A stretch of 64,000 nt of DNA from Mytilus californianus (GCF_021869535.1 NW_026262648.1:868001-932000), one strand, 5' to 3'; positions 34,621 through 47,164 are shown, numbered from the stretch's first letter. Notes: generated by a model not told the origin, from the letters alone. Made by a program: numbers and translations.

Positions 34621-37600
34621 CTTATCATTTTCGGCATTTATGAAATTATCGGCACGTTCAATAGACTCAGCTCGCTTTAATTGCTTATCTCACTTGTAAG
34701 TCATTAAGACCAGTCTAATTGTAATGCCATAGAGCGTTTTTTTAACGCAATTTGATTCATACTAGGAATGCTTTGCACTCACTGTTGAGAATTTGTCTTT
34801 CCTCTCAAGTCTGCTTATTGTCGGCATTGAGAGAGCAAATTTAACAGGACTCATGTCCAACGGGACTCATGTCCATTATTTTCCGGGGTTTTTTTTCGGC
34901 GGTGTACCAATGTGTTTTAAATGTAGTCTTTCCGAAAAACTCAACAACAAAATAAAACGCTACAAAAGTTACTAAAACATAAAATCTGTACCAAGTCAAA
35001 AATCTAGACACAAACATTGATATAAATCAATAGTCTTATATACAAAAATAAAGAAAATACACAGTTTGATTCTTTGTAAAAACATAAAAATCATAAGTAT
35101 GGGGAAAAAAGGAAAAAGGAGCGCAACACGATTAATTGAGGGAAAAATTGAATAGAAAAACTGCTATATGATCAGTATTATAAAAAGTCCCGTAAAAGTT
35201 AATTTCTATGCTCTTTAAACATTTCATATATCAAAACTTCTTGCATATTGGTTGTTCCACTAGTTTTGGGGCAAATTGACTACTGATGATAAATATAAGA
35301 AAAGTTATATACTTTGACAGACGTTAAGATTTACAAAAAAGTCACATACATTTGAAAATCGTCCAATTCACTCAATTCATATGTTCATGTGATATTAAAG
35401 TTTGATGTTGAATAAAAACTGAGACAGTACTGTTTCATTTGATAACAACAGTTTGATGATATATTCATTCGGGAATTTATCATAAGCGTTCCCTTGTATG
35501 AAAATGAACAAAGAAAATAAATCAGAAAGTCACACTTTATCGCGATTTTACAAAAAACTGCACCGTTGGAAAACTCTACGACAGGGCCAAAATGAAAGTA
35601 TAATGCTTACTCTATCGACCTGTGAGTTTTCAGCCGTGATGTAATACGGTCCATTAAACTCTTTAAATAAGCGACTTTTTCTTGATTTGTCACTCCACTA
35701 TATATATTCCATTAAAAATACTACACCAATGTTAATGTCATGAATAATTTTGAGTGAATTTATCAACTTTGATATAATCCCCTGTTTTACTATCCATATC
35801 AAAAAGCTTAAGACCAGTAAATCAATACAATGTTATGTGAAGTTTATGTTGAGTTGAAGTGCTAATCAATTTTATTGAAAGGAGATCATATATTCACGGA
35901 CTTTTCCGGAACGACGTCCTCCAAGTTCGAATATATAAAATTTTCGGAAACATTCCCTTAAACATTCAGGTAAAATTTAGTGTTATTTTGTCCTGTTGTT
36001 TCAGAAAAGATTTATTAAAAAATTTACGACGATGAACGATGGAAGACGGACGCTAATTGATGTTAGCTTAACATGTTAAATTAAATTATAGACTGATATG
36101 CGTATCATCTGTAATTAGAGATTGATTATTGATAAATAAATGTATATTCTAAATCCTTATCCCAGAATTTAGACAAAACATCGTGACAGAAATTAGCAAA
36201 AGGTCGATTATCTTCATTTTGTAAAGGCAAGGGGATCAAATACACCCACAAATAAATAAGCCGGCTAAGCAACATATGCGAACGAAATTTGAGTCCTTAC
36301 AGAAAACAAAATATCTCCAGACACAAAATCAAATTGTCTTGCTATAAAAGGCCAGCTATAGGTTGCATTTCTGTAAATATCGACAATGCAATTTCCACAG
36401 GAAGTCCTTTGACGGTTAAAACTGTACCACTTTTACTATGAAGTTTTGATAAATTATATCATAGAGTGGAAAGTTTCAAATGTCAAAATACAAAAATGAT
36501 CGACATATTTTCAACGTGTATATGCCCTGAACTACTATGAGTTTAAACTTACACTAAAATTCTGAGTTACCCCTAAAATGCCTACCTTAACTTAAGGTTT
36601 TCCACATATTTCAATTTGACCGCTATGCAAATGTATATTTACTGGTATCATACCCAAATTATGTCTCTACGAGATGAAACATAGAGATCATATCTGGGAT
36701 CCACTACGTAAACACAATTGATTATCTATGAATATTATATATCTCCCCAAAAGGGGCGTGGTTTGTGAAACAGCTGTATTTACAAAGTGCAACCTATAGA
36801 CAGGTTTCAGAGATCACAGTAGAAGCCATCATCACAATAACTGTTACGTGCCGGTTTAAGCACACATGTTTTCACCTTGGTCACAATTACTAGTATTGTT
36901 TTCGATCTGGTGTATTTAATAGGTTGATCCTATTAAAATACCTATTTCAGCTAGTTGGGAGAAAGTTGATTTTTTTTCTTCAAATTATTCATTTAGTTAA
37001 AACAATGTTTTAAAGAATATGGCACTTCATAATTGCCCCCCGTTCAATGTACACTCTGACAGTTGCGAAAAGGGAAATACGAGAAATACACTCAGATATA
37101 ACCGTATCGTTTAACATATATTTCCTACTATAATCGTACTAATTATTTTGTGCTGTCCCCGAAGCTCATTTAAACAATGTAGTAAGTATTCGTAATTTTT
37201 ACTAATATTTCAATGTTTAGTGTGAAAACAATGTTAAACTTGAGAATAAAGTACTCAGCCAAACTGTTACAGAATAAATATATTAACTTTGCAAGTTATT
37301 ATTTTTCCACTGCATCTGATAAGTATTTGTCATTAAAAATTAGGGAAATCAGGAGAGCTATAGCCATTACAATTTTATCATTTCAGCAATTTACCACGTG
37401 CAATAGACATTTCAGTTCCATAAGGAACGATTATCTATTTGTACGCAAATATTGCTTATTTTGCTGACTCGACATGCGCAGCCTTGTTTGCATCAAATGC
37501 GACAGCATTGGTGATTAGTAGAATTGATAATTTGTGTATACGCATTTAACATGTTTTTATTTATTAGCGCAATTGGGAATGTGATAAGCAGGGACTTGAG

Positions 37601-37640
37601 TGATTATAGAAAATTCAAAATGTTCATTTTACGCCTTCCT
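34621..37640. other. Long stretch without a recognised gene
   Basis: AT-rich, many stops. Small frames (60-84 codons) without domain, signal peptide or splice context. I see no RNA gene or clear repeat. Confidence 0.5.
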
Positions 37641-37645
37641 CTGGT

Positions 37646-37905
37646 TTGTACATTAACCAACGCATTAGTTACGCTCGTATCTGTAGTGACATTTCTGAAA
37701 GCAAAGGACATAATCTATGCACTGCATTTCGTAAACACAAGTTACTTAAATATTTGATTACGGTAACATTCTTTGAGAGTTACAAACATGTTGTTTGTTA
37801 TCAAAAAATAGTATTAAACATCATCATTTTACGGCGATTTTGGTGATAGAGCATGTATATCTAGATGCAATCCGTGTAAACTCGTTGATCCTTTGAATAA
37901 ACTTA
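37646..37905 (+). pseudogene. Penelope-like RT C-terminus and 3' UTR fragment
   Basis: Plus-strand frame reads YINQRISYARICSDISES then FRKHKLLKYL, parallel to YISQLVRYARVCSD and YHKLRKTF of the Naiad copy at 48.7-48.9 kb. About 80 bases later GATGCAATCCGTGTAAACTC matches the start of the Naiad 3' UTR (near 48628 on the minus strand). Internally deleted and dead. Confidence 0.65.
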
Positions 37906-38950
37906 CTTTAATAGCGTAGTAAACTCTTTCAATAAAATGTAGCTGAATATGTATTGTTTTATATTTATTGATACTTATGATCCTACATTCAGTCGCTACT
38001 ATATGTACTTTTATTTTGCATTGCACAAGGTCATGTTTTTCGAATCTCTAGGTGTTTATGGCGTGTTTACGATAAATCCCCTGGTTTTGTACTATTTATA
38101 CATCGCAGAACATGCTGTATTTATAGCTTTGATTGGCTTTGAACATGTGTAACACAATAAATAGTCCAAACTTATTCTAGACATTTTCTTATTGTTCGGT
38201 CATTTAAGATGTTTTGTTAATATACTTATGTTGTTCATTTTTGCTGCTTACAGTTATTGGCTTTTAATATTAGTTATCTCAATAAAAGGCAAATATTTCA
38301 CATTCACTGAATGTTATAGAAACTTGAATCAGTAGTCCAAAATCGTTAGTTAAGGATAATAACTCATGTAAAGAGATGTCCGATAGATTCGGCCGAACAA
38401 ACATTTTTTTCGATATTGCTTTCGTATCATGTATATTTACTGAGTGCATTGCCGGACAGGAATTCGGGACCCTAATCGTAAATTACTAAATTTCAGATGT
38501 ATTTAAGGTCAGCAGTCAACTGTATTTTGGTTATCTCTATGGCAAATGTCTTACCCAATAATGCGCTAATGCTCAAGGATGCTTTTGGCTAAGTCATAAT
38601 GACGTTATCTTGGGGCATCCAGTACCTTATGTGCACTACATTTGTTCAAATTGCATCTTTATATCTTTTACGGGCTTTTGTCCAGTGTTGAGATGTAAGG
38701 ATAGGACGTGCACTAAAGATATAATTCTTTCTCATCAGTTTGATCCCGCTTACTTTTAAAGATTTAAGAAGATATGATTTTACATAAAATGTTGAGTAAA
38801 TGTTGTTTTCAGCTTTTAAAGGAGAACGTTCTAGAGGTCCATACACTTTATGATTGAGTATTTTCCTTTTTTGTTTAACATCAAAATTGAAAATAGTATC
38901 TTGAGACTGTCATGTTTCTTAAATCATAATCTTACTTTATTATCGAATCC
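37906..38950. other. No supported gene
   Basis: A minus frame at 38646-38846 ends PILTSQHWTKARKRY, faintly like the DNA-binding part of Tc1/mariner transposases, but there is no catalytic DDE/D region nearby. Confidence 0.4.
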
Positions 38951-39678
38951 CTTTTATACAATTCATTCGTTATCCGTTGGTGTATGACAGTTTGATTTGT
39001 ATATAACAATATAAGAAATATTTTCTTGAATAAACTTCATTGTTATGGAACCTATCAAAATACAAAATGTTTAAAGAATTCTTCAAAAATAAGCTCGATA
39101 ATGTTATTTCTATATTTTTGCGTTTTAATGAGAAATTCTTTGTAAAGCTTCAGAATAATAACGACACTAATAGGTAACCAAAATGAACCTCTTGTTGCAA
39201 TGATGGATATGTCGATTTATTGATTTATTGATTGAATAATTGATTGCTGTTTAACGCCACTTTCAACATATTCTGCTATTTCGTGGCGGATAGTTTTTAT
39301 TTTTGGAGGAAGCAGGAGTGCGGAGAGAACCACCGACCTCCGATAGGTCAATTAGGATTGGAGTCGAGTGCACCTGCACGTGCGGATTCGAACTCACAAT
39401 TTCAGTGTTGACAGGCTAGTGATATAGTAGTTGGACTACCTTGACCACTCGGATATCGACGCCCCCTGGGTTTGTCGAAAACTGATCAACACGTTAAAGA
39501 ACATCTCAATAGAATTATAGAAACAAAAGTGTTGAATATCGATAAAACGAAACTTGAAGATGTGTTCAAATCTTTAAAGCTTGAGGAAATTTAACTTTAT
39601 GTTGATGAAGTTAGACAAAATATTACATTAATCATCATGGGCGATATTAAACGAACATAGAGGAGTTGTAGGGGAAAC
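38951..39678 (+). pseudogene. C1q first-exon pseudogene with a SINE inside
   Basis: From 38960 (CGTTATCCGTTGGTGTATGA) to 39678 the sequence follows the promoter and first exon of the coiled-coil C1q gene (17171-17761). The coding part survives in two pieces: about 39172-39215 (NEPLVAMMD) and 39471-39678 (AETKLEDVFKSLKLEE region). Between them lies a SINE (39216-39472). The frame also has a 4-base loss after LKLEE giving TAA, and the donor GT of the functional copy is GA here (39679-39680). The signal-peptide part is unrecognisable. Clearly dead. Confidence 0.8.
39216..39472 (-). mobile_element. tRNA-derived SINE
   Basis: On the minus strand the head resembles a Leu/Ser tRNA: A box TATCCGAGTGGTCAAGG (39455-39439) and B box GAGTTCGAATCC (39395-39384), followed by a body with GTGGCGTTAAACAGCAATCA and a simple (CAATAAAT)-type tail at the other end. 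Flanked by TGTCGA on both sides (39210-39215 and 39473-39478), a short target-site duplication. RNA polymerase III promoter boxes look intact. Confidence 0.8.
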
Positions 39679-40065
39679 GAATGTATTTTAAACTGGTTTT
39701 TGTGACTAAATAATATTTCTGAATTTTGTAGTTTTCGGTACAAGATTGATTTCATAATTCATGATAAAATAGTAATATTTGATAAATATTGATATAAAGT
39801 TGTTTTCATCTAATAACCAGAAAAAGTTGTTCCATTTCACACGTGTCCATTTAATTTTATCAGACACTTTTTTGTTATAATTTCTAAGAATTATAACACG
39901 ATGACGTAAGACATTTGAGCTATAGAAAATTAAAGTATACAATACACAAATAAAAAACATAACATAAAACATCTGCTCAACGTCACGCAAATAGGTAATT
40001 AATGATACTATCCATAATAAGTAAAGGTATGGAAAGTAGTGATTTGAAGAACTAACTGCTTCCAA

Positions 40066-40144
40066 ATGGTTTCAAATTTATTCTTCTGTTGTTTGTTACT
40101 GTCGGCGTGGGTCAGTACACAAAGATGCAGTGCTGAATGCAAAG
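40066..40144 (+). CDS. Short C1q protein, signal-peptide exon
   Basis: ATG at 40066 opens MVSNLFFCCLLLSAWVSTQ, a clear signal peptide, then RCSAECK. The exon ends at 40144 in phase 1 (AAAG|GTAGGT, a strong donor). Joined to 40418 the split codon reads GAA (Glu). A longer upstream frame on the minus strand overlaps it but has no support. This exon has no coiled coil, so the gene is of the short head-only secreted C1q type. Confidence 0.78.
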
Positions 40145-40417
40145 GTAGGTTCCGTTTCTTTGTTTTAATTATAGTTTCTTAGAGTTTATCGCTAGAAGAC
40201 TATTCATAAGATTAAACAGATGCAATAACGATTAGTACATGTAGTATTTTACTTTTGGGCGTTGGAAACCTGTATTTGCCTGAATTATTCCATGTCAATT
40301 AAAACAAATCTTTAACACGATCATCAAAATATAATTAAGTTAATCATGTTTATATGTGACAGTGATCCGAGTTGAATACAATTGATTTAGTTATGTTTCA
40401 TCTTTTGATTTTTTTAG

Positions 40418-40800
40418 AAAAATCCAAACCTGCCTTTTCTGTTACCATAAAGGATTATCCAAATCTTTATACCAACACCGTCGTAAAGTTTACACGTGTG
40501 ACGAGCAACATTGGATATGGATACCCTTCAAGAACTGGGATTTTCGTGGCACCAATGGCAGGGTTATATAATTTCAATACAAGTTTTATTACTAATAGTG
40601 GCAAATTGATTGAATTGAATTTGATTAAAAATGACGAATTTATCTCCTGAGGACATGCTCCTAGTACATTTGCGTCTACAGGCACTATAAATGTTACACT
40701 GAGGCTACAAAATGATGACGAAGTATATCTGCGACATCCACTTGGTTCCGGCTCAATATATGGAGATGATTACTCAATGTTTTCAGGACATATGTTATAA
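40418..40800 (+). pseudogene. Short C1q protein, C1q-domain exon with one in-frame TGA
   Basis: After the acceptor TTTTTTAG (to 40417) the frame codes a full C1q head: KPAFSVTIKDYPNLY, TGIFVAPMAGLYNFNTSF, LIELNLIKNDEFIS, then TGA at 40648-40650, then GHAPSTFASTGTINVTLRLQ, DEVYLRHP, YSMFSGHML and TAA at 40798-40800. The TGA stands where the 25-kb paralog has Arg (IARGH), so a CGA to TGA change at a CpG is the simplest cause. With this exception both exons would give a 153-residue protein, the usual length for signal plus C1q. Could be a nonsense allele, recent pseudogene or sequence error. Confidence 0.85.
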
Positions 40801-40824
40801 ATATATATCCTATGTTGTAATCAT

Positions 40825-40830
40825 AATAAA
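40825..40830 (+). terminator. Poly(A) signal after the short C1q gene
   Basis: AATAAA 25 bases after the stop codon. Confidence 0.5.
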
Positions 40831-41110
40831 TCATAGCACTTGACACATGTATTGTTTACGTGATTGATCGTTTAAGATTAAGATAGAAAGGAAATGGAAC
40901 TCGTACCAACTTCTTAGGTTAGAGAAGATTCCTGTAAAAAAAAATTTGAATGTACAGAAATAAAACAATTTTTGAGAGAATTTTCTAATCGGTGGTATTT
41001 AGTTTTTGGAGTAAGAATATTCTTGAATAAAGACAGTGTCATTTTTGGTGTATTGAATTCTGATAACTTAGTTTTAAATTATTGTATTCTACAGGCAAGT
41101 ATTACATTAA

Positions 41111-42330
41111 TTATGTAAAGAACACACAATTAGACAGACTGTTAATATCTGTGCAAGCTTTTCTTAAATTTTTGAAAAGACGTCTGGAAGTTTTAGAATA
41201 TTTATATCTTTCTAAAGACAAACACGAGTCATTTGTCCTTTTGAATAACTTCCGATTTAACTTTCGGAGTACTACCATTCCATAAGAAGCTATTAATGTC
41301 ACGTTGTATTTTAATTACATAATATTTTGGTACATGTGTAGATGAAATGACATAAACAAGCTTCGATATTGCAAGTGATTTAAGAATTACAATTTTACAG
41401 ATCAAGGAAAGGTTTCTGATATTCCACACTTTAATTATTGATTCCATTTTTTCTATGCATGTATCTAAATTAGAACAAACCATTTCTTCAAAAGCATTAA
41501 ATTTTAAACCTAAGGTTTTAAAACCATCTGTCCATTTAATGGGAAGGGAACCTTTTTTGTTAAATTTATTTCTTCCAATCCATGTTGCTTCGGTTTTTAG
41601 AAAAAATTACTTTTTACCCTGAACACTTCTCAAAATCGTAAAATGAATCCAATAAATTTTGCGCGGAAATACATCTCTCAAAAAACAAGTGGTATCATCA
41701 GCCAACTGTGAAATTTTTATTTCAGTGTCCCCAATTTTTATACCAGATATCTGCTTGTTCTTACGAATACTTATTGCCAGCAGTTCAACGGCCAAAATAA
41801 ATAGAAAAGGAGACAAAGTACACCCTTGTCGAACACCTCTCTCAATTTTTTGAATGTAATAGAACTAAATCAATTGTTAACGACAAGACTAGATATATTT
41901 GAGTATAAAGTTAAGACTCATTTCCGGAACTTGCTTCAAAATTTAAAACAAACCAATGCTTTTTGAATAAATTTCCATTCTAGCGTATCAAACGCCTTTT
42001 AAAAATCGACTAGTAATATAAGACCTGGATAATTCTTAAAAGTAGTAAACAATTTAATATCAGCAATGAGTCGTAGATTTTCACCAATGTATCTACCAGC
42101 CACATATCCCGTCTGGTCCGGATCTATAAGTTTTGGAAGAAAAATAATTTCATTTTTTCCGCAATAACTTTGGCTAATAATGTGTAATCAAAATTTAAGA
42201 GAGAAAGATTCTGAAGTATCTGCATCGCATATCTTTTTCCAGATCTGTAAGCTGATGAATAAAATTTAAATTAAAAAAATTAGAATCACCTGAATATTTA
42301 TAAGGGTCTTCTTTTGATGAGAACAGATTT
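41111..42330 (-). pseudogene. L1-like LINE reverse transcriptase remnant
   Basis: The minus strand gives, in shifting frames, the order of a non-LTR RT: GENLRLIADIKLF (about 42090), GLILLVDF then KAFDTLEW (about 42010), [20 protein letters not shown] (about 41850-41790), the catalytic LADDTT (about 41695), and the C-terminal part MESIIKVWNIRNLSLICKI and FLWNGSTP (41450-41270). The Cys-Thr-Leu-Ser-Pro box and the KVWNIRNLSLIGK-type region suggest the L1/Tx1 group. Several frameshifts and stops; the endonuclease part is not seen. Dead. Confidence 0.82.
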
Positions 42331-43437
42331 TCATTCGTTTAGAATTTTTTCTTGTGACATAATTTCAATGCCGATTACAACTAATTTGTTGATACATTTA
42401 TTGTTATAATTGGAAGCAGTTATTTGGTCATATATGTTGTAACAATTTACAAAGTCACATTTCAATGAAAGTGAATTCAAAACTTGACAACACCTGTGGA
42501 CATCTGTAATTAAATAAACAAAATGAAACTAACGTTGTCATCCTTTACCTTATATCATCGCTGTCTCACTGAGCACTCAGGTTTCACCTACTTTACTAAA
42601 ATGATGGATTTTAAACATATTATATCGACGTCAGTTAGCATATATACATGTTTCTGTAGTAACTTTCATATCAAAACCAAAAAGCTTCAATGGCAAAAAA
42701 AAAGAAAAAAAAAAGACGAAAAACTAATATAAAGTCAACTTTGCCCAATGAAGTCAGGACTTGAAACACTCGTGGTGGATATTAATACCGTAAACTTCAT
42801 ACAAGCAACACTGCCGGACCAGCTATATAAATACACTCATTTTTTTTTTATCGATAACAACTTTCAGAGATCATTTGTCAGGTTGTTGAAACTGAGATCT
42901 GATCAACTCAGTCTTTGAATTGATTAAACTAAATTAGTTTTTCAACAATGATCTATAATTCCATAAAAAAATCTCGGCAATTCAAACAAACAATTTGAGG
43001 TTTACTGAAAAGAGAATAATGAGAGAGAGAAAGAAAGAAAGAAGAATAAATTGCTAAAAATAAAAAAAAGTCGTGTGTCTGCCATGCCTCCTCGTTGGGG
43101 AAAACTATATTACCTGCTTGTGGCTGTCGTGCCTGGTCTCAACCTCCATCGGACAAGGATGCAATGTGTGGTTTGCAAAAGCTTTCGGTAAAAGTCGTTT
43201 TCTCATCTCAGATCTTGCCTATAAGATCAACTGTCCTTGAAACATGATATAGGATGGAGAGTTGTCTCATTGGTACTCATACTACATCCTCTTATATCTA
43301 TAGTCAAATATATGAGACTATTTATATGTTTCCTGAGGGTTATATATGAGTCTGTGTATTTAATTTTGTAGTTGCAATATAAACCAATCCAATTAAATTG
43401 AATCATGATAATGTTGGTCTAGTTTGATAGATAAGAG
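42331..43437. other. No recognised gene
   Basis: AT-rich; purine-rich AG/A runs at 43018-43070; a scrap of the PLE 3' end block (GAGAGTTGTCTCATTGGTAC) at 43257-43276. Confidence 0.5.
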
Positions 43438-43445
43438 TATATAGG
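43438..43445 (+). promoter_or_regulatory. Possible TATA box of the ShKT/Gly-rich gene
   Basis: TATATAGG about 99 bases before the ATG at 43537. Position is suitable but the match is short in AT-rich DNA. Confidence 0.35.
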
Positions 43446-43536
43446 TAAAATGTCACAGTATTGTTCTGGTGCAATAATCTTATGCATTCTTTTCATTCAT
43501 TCTTGTATAGAGAGACACCAATCTCTGCATATCATT

Positions 43537-43633
43537 ATGAAATATTGTTTTATCTTATTAGTGGCAGGATTGACTACGGCTATTAAACTCAGAGCAGTAA
43601 AGACGACAAGACACATATATAAACGACAATCAG
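43537..43633 (+). CDS. ShKT/Gly-rich secreted protein, signal and propeptide exon
   Basis: I choose the ATG at 43537 over the upstream in-frame one at 43450, because it gives a clean signal peptide: MKYCFILLVAGLTTA, then IKLRAVKTTRHIYKRQSG. The Lys-Arg before Gln looks like a proprotein cleavage site. The exon ends in phase 1 at 43633 (TCAG|GTCAGT); joined to the ShKT exon at 46580 the split codon is GGT (Gly), giving KRQSGCKDN. So the mature protein would start at or next to the first ShKT domain. The splice is predicted from phase and consensus only. Confidence 0.6.
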
Positions 43634-46579
43634 GTCAGTAATTTTGTCAAAACGTGTTACTTTTATAACGGCGAAAAGGTTAAGAGTCTTATGTAGACGA
43701 AACGCGCATCTGGCGTATTTAATTATAATCCTGGTACCTTCGATAACTATTAAGAAACTATTATTTGATTTTGTATTATACGTTTGTCGTTAAAAATTTG
43801 TTTGGAAGAAAAAAAAAGCAATGGCACAAATCGAAAAATGTCGTGGAAACATCTACAAATTAAAATAAAACACATAACATAAGAAACTGACCAACTCGAC
43901 AAACACCAATAACTAACGTTGGGGAGGGGAGAGAGAGGATGTTGGTTACTCCACAAGGCATCCGTCGTGTTGCTCATGTAAGTACATACTTATTTGAATC
44001 TCATTTAATATTTTCAACGGGTGTCACTGGTATAATAGGTATTTATTATCTTTTAAGATATCGTAAATAGCAGGGAGATAGCTAGGTGGTATAAAAAACT
44101 AACAATTACAAGAGACATTGAATATGCTTATGCCGAACAAAAATTCAAAAAAAAAAGACAAACAAGTCAACAAAACACAACAAACAAAACTAAAGACGAT
44201 CAACACGAACCCAACAAAGGGCGATCTCCTGTACTCCGTTAATGGTTTACTTAGGGGAGGTTCAGGAATTTTTGTCAGATGTTCGGACTCCTTGGTTTTT
44301 TCCTATGATACAGGGTAAAATATTTCGCCCCATAACACACATTTTTTTTTATTCATATAAGACTTCAATAGCTCATAAAGATCACTTACCAACATTTAAG
44401 AAGATTCTAGATTTCTTTTCTTTTGATTTGAGACCCAAAAAATGTCAAAGCAAATATAAGGTATAAGAACGAGTCAGCTTTTTCCCCCATCTTTTAAAAA
44501 TCAAATATATGAAGGTAGACTGTTCTTTCTCCGTTACTTGAATCCGTATATATTTCCTGTGAGAACACATTTGACCATAAGTTTTTAAAAATATTAAGAA
44601 TTTTGAAAATGTTTTCCTTTCTTAGCTACTGCTTGTTTATTTGTCGTTACTTTTTTTTTGTCCTGTGAGTGTTGTTTGATCATGTCTTTCTGATATTTAA
44701 GGTTTATGGTTGCTGTGAACTTTGGCTCAATATAATGGTAAACAATTTACCACTCATTGTGTTAAATCGTCAGCAAAGATAACAAGCTTATAATATTGTA
44801 CATCAGACGCTCGTTTTATCTACATAAGACTTACGTTACACTGATCCCAAAAGTATATAATATATACTAACCGGATAATTCAGTCGTCATATTTAGTGCT
44901 TAACGATGGCTACATTAACACCTAAAAACCTAGTCAATGAAAAAAAAATCAAAGAAGCGTTCTTATAAATTGGAATTAATCTACTTCGATAACGTTAAGG
45001 TACCAGCTGATTGGCTTTCTCACCCAGAGAACGCCAATCAAAATATTTTATTCGTAACACATTTTAATCGTTTAAAGTGTATAAAGTATTTAGGCCATCT
45101 TGAGTACATCATGGGTAGGAGCTGCATTTGTCGGTTAAGATATGTACAAAAAAGTCGTGTTTTTTTTGCTTGTACTGTTACAAATGTGTTATTCGTGCTA
45201 TTTAAAAAGATTTGAGTGGGATAGTGTATTGCTTCTACTTAAATTTAAGAGGTCTGAATAGACAGCTCATTTTGTTATTGAACATTTAAACTTTTGAAAC
45301 AGTGAGAAATTGATGATTGAAACAGTTGTTTATAGGTCCGTTATATAGACAAAACAGGGTGAGCAACCCAAATGTGAGGGGGTTCAAGTGTGTATGCTTA
45401 TAGTAGTTAACCTTGAAATACTTTCATCCTTTACAACGTAAGCATCAATTAATCCGTTTGCATTTCTTATAGTAAAAACAAAAGGGGGGGGGGATTAAAT
45501 GCATCTATCTTTATTGATGTAAAACGAGTATATGTTCCCATTATTTCCAGTTTGAGAATGTTTCTTTTCAAGAACTCTGTTTCTATCCACAAATCTTAAA
45601 TAAATGTTGTATGTCTTATGTTTTTCTTCAATCTAAAAACAAAATATTGTTAATGCATAAGTAGTAAAATGTTTCATTTAATAGAGGTTTCCCGATTTGC
45701 TACCGTATCAACCGTAGTACGAACTAGAAACCGTTATTATTCATAGCAAACACTATTGTGTGTATCAGATTTTGCTTTCAAGCAACCATCGCAAATAACC
45801 GTAGCACGAAAAGTTTGTAAAATTTCCTACATAGATTTATTTCTCTGAAATTGATATGGCAAAACGAAGCTTAAATTTGCAGTTAAATTATAATCTATCA
45901 GACCCTGTTATATTATTATATCAATACAAATTAAAAATTTAGGAATTGAAGCGTTTAGAAAACATAAACAGATAAGAGTCGTTTGAACATACAAAATTAA
46001 CCTTATTGATAACACTTTATTATAATAATACATGTAATTACTGTGCAAGTTTATCTTCAATTGTTAGAATTACATGTAAACATATATGATACCATGTGTG
46101 TGATTAACATTTTTTTTAAATCAGTATCAATACTTTGCATTCTTTAATGTAATCAAACATTGTTACTTATTAACGTCGTTCGTTAACTTTCTTTACCATT
46201 CTTTCATTTGTCTACATTTTTACGAAAATCATCTTACATCGACTTAGCTAAGATTTACATTTAACGAGAATTTTGCTTTACAGTATAAAGAACAGATGAG
46301 TCCTTTAAAATAATTTGTAATAATAACATAGGTTATAGATATATCTACAATTTATCCGATGTAAAACGTTGTATCTTTCACTGTTAACATCAGTTTATTT
46401 TGGTGATTTTCGATGAGAGAATGTTATTGTTTGTTAATCTGAAGGAAATTGATGCACCTTATTTGAAATTTCAAAAGTTTGCAAATTATGATACGTTTAC
46501 TTTTTGTTAAGATTTTTATAATTGTACTTATCGCTAACAATTTGTTATATATCTTGTATAAGACAAATTTGTTACACAG
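43634..46579. other. Intron 1 with repeat scraps
   Basis: 43690-43760 is a retrozyme-family piece (TCTTATGTAGACGAAACGCG, lacking the CTGATGA box). 43930-43980 and 44120-44300 are PLE 3' scraps. A 92-codon frame at 44937-45215 is Lys-rich at its start and unrecognised. A G run lies at 45485-45492. Confidence 0.5.
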
Positions 46580-46690
46580 GTTGCAAGGACAATTTACAGA
46601 ACTGTCATGACTACGGTCGTGCTGTATGCATGGACCCGACATATGCATCTTGGGTAGCAAACAACTGTGCATTGTTTTGTGGGAAATGTG
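46580..46690 (+). CDS. ShKT-domain exon 1 of the modular gene
   Basis: Bounded by CACAG at 46575-46579 and GTATGT at 46691, length 111 bases, phase 1 on both sides. Codes one complete ShKT module: GCKDNLQNCHDYGRAVCMDP then TYASWVANNCALFCGKC, six Cys in the C-x6-C-x7-C-x12-C-x3-C-x2-C pattern. Symmetric phase-1 exons are the type that can be shuffled and duplicated without breaking frame. ShKT modules occur in toxins, metalloproteases and many molluscan secreted proteins; no toxin function can be inferred here. Confidence 0.82.
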
Positions 46691-46825
46691 GTATGTGATA
46701 TCTTAAAATATGTGTAGGGTTCAGCTCACGTGGATACATTTAAATCATATTTTTGTTTATATTTTCTTATCGTTTTAACTTATTTTAACTCGTGTATACA
46801 TATATCAGCAAAATGTTTCCCACAG

Positions 46826-46959
46826 GTGGTCATGACAACATACAGAATTGTAACGGCTACGGCCGTGCCATGTGTATAGACCCGACATACGACTCTTGGG
46901 TAACAGATAACTGTGTATCGTTTTATGGAAAATGTTTGTATTTTATAGCTAGAAAATGA
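46826..46959 (+). CDS. ShKT-domain exon 2, degenerate and possibly terminal
   Basis: Follows CCCACAG at 46825. It is a close copy of the exon at 46580 (HDNIQNCNGYGRAMCIDPTY, then WVTDNC), but the first Cys is Gly and the fifth is Tyr (SFYGKC). The donor GTATGT of the first exon is TTGTAT here, so the frame reads on to TGA at 46957-46959 (LYFIARK end). It may be a dead duplicate, or a terminal exon of a short splice form. Loss of the first and fifth cysteines would remove two of the three disulfides (C1-C6 and C3-C5). Confidence 0.6.
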
Positions 46960-47164
46960 GTTTGATTTATTGCATGTAAAGTTCTGTCAGAGGCATTAAT
47001 CATGTCAATCATCACGCAAAGTTATGTTCATATATACATCATGTGACACGCAAATATACAATCAATAGAAAAGAAGACTTAGAATTAGAGATTCAGTAAC
47101 TTTGTATATATAGAGATTGACTTTTTTTCGTTATTTCTGCAGATTGAAGGTAAAAGGCAAACTA

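Noticed and set aside
38646..38846. Tc1/mariner transposase remnant
   Set aside because: Similarity rests on about 15 residues; no DDE/D motifs or inverted repeats nearby.
39384..39455. A genuine tRNA gene
   Set aside because: A and B boxes are present, but the body does not fold as a tRNA and runs into a SINE body with target-site duplication.
40648..40650. Selenocysteine at the TGA of the short C1q gene
   Set aside because: Paralogs have Arg, not Cys, at this site, and no SECIS-like hairpin is seen in the short 3' UTR; nonsense mutation is simpler.
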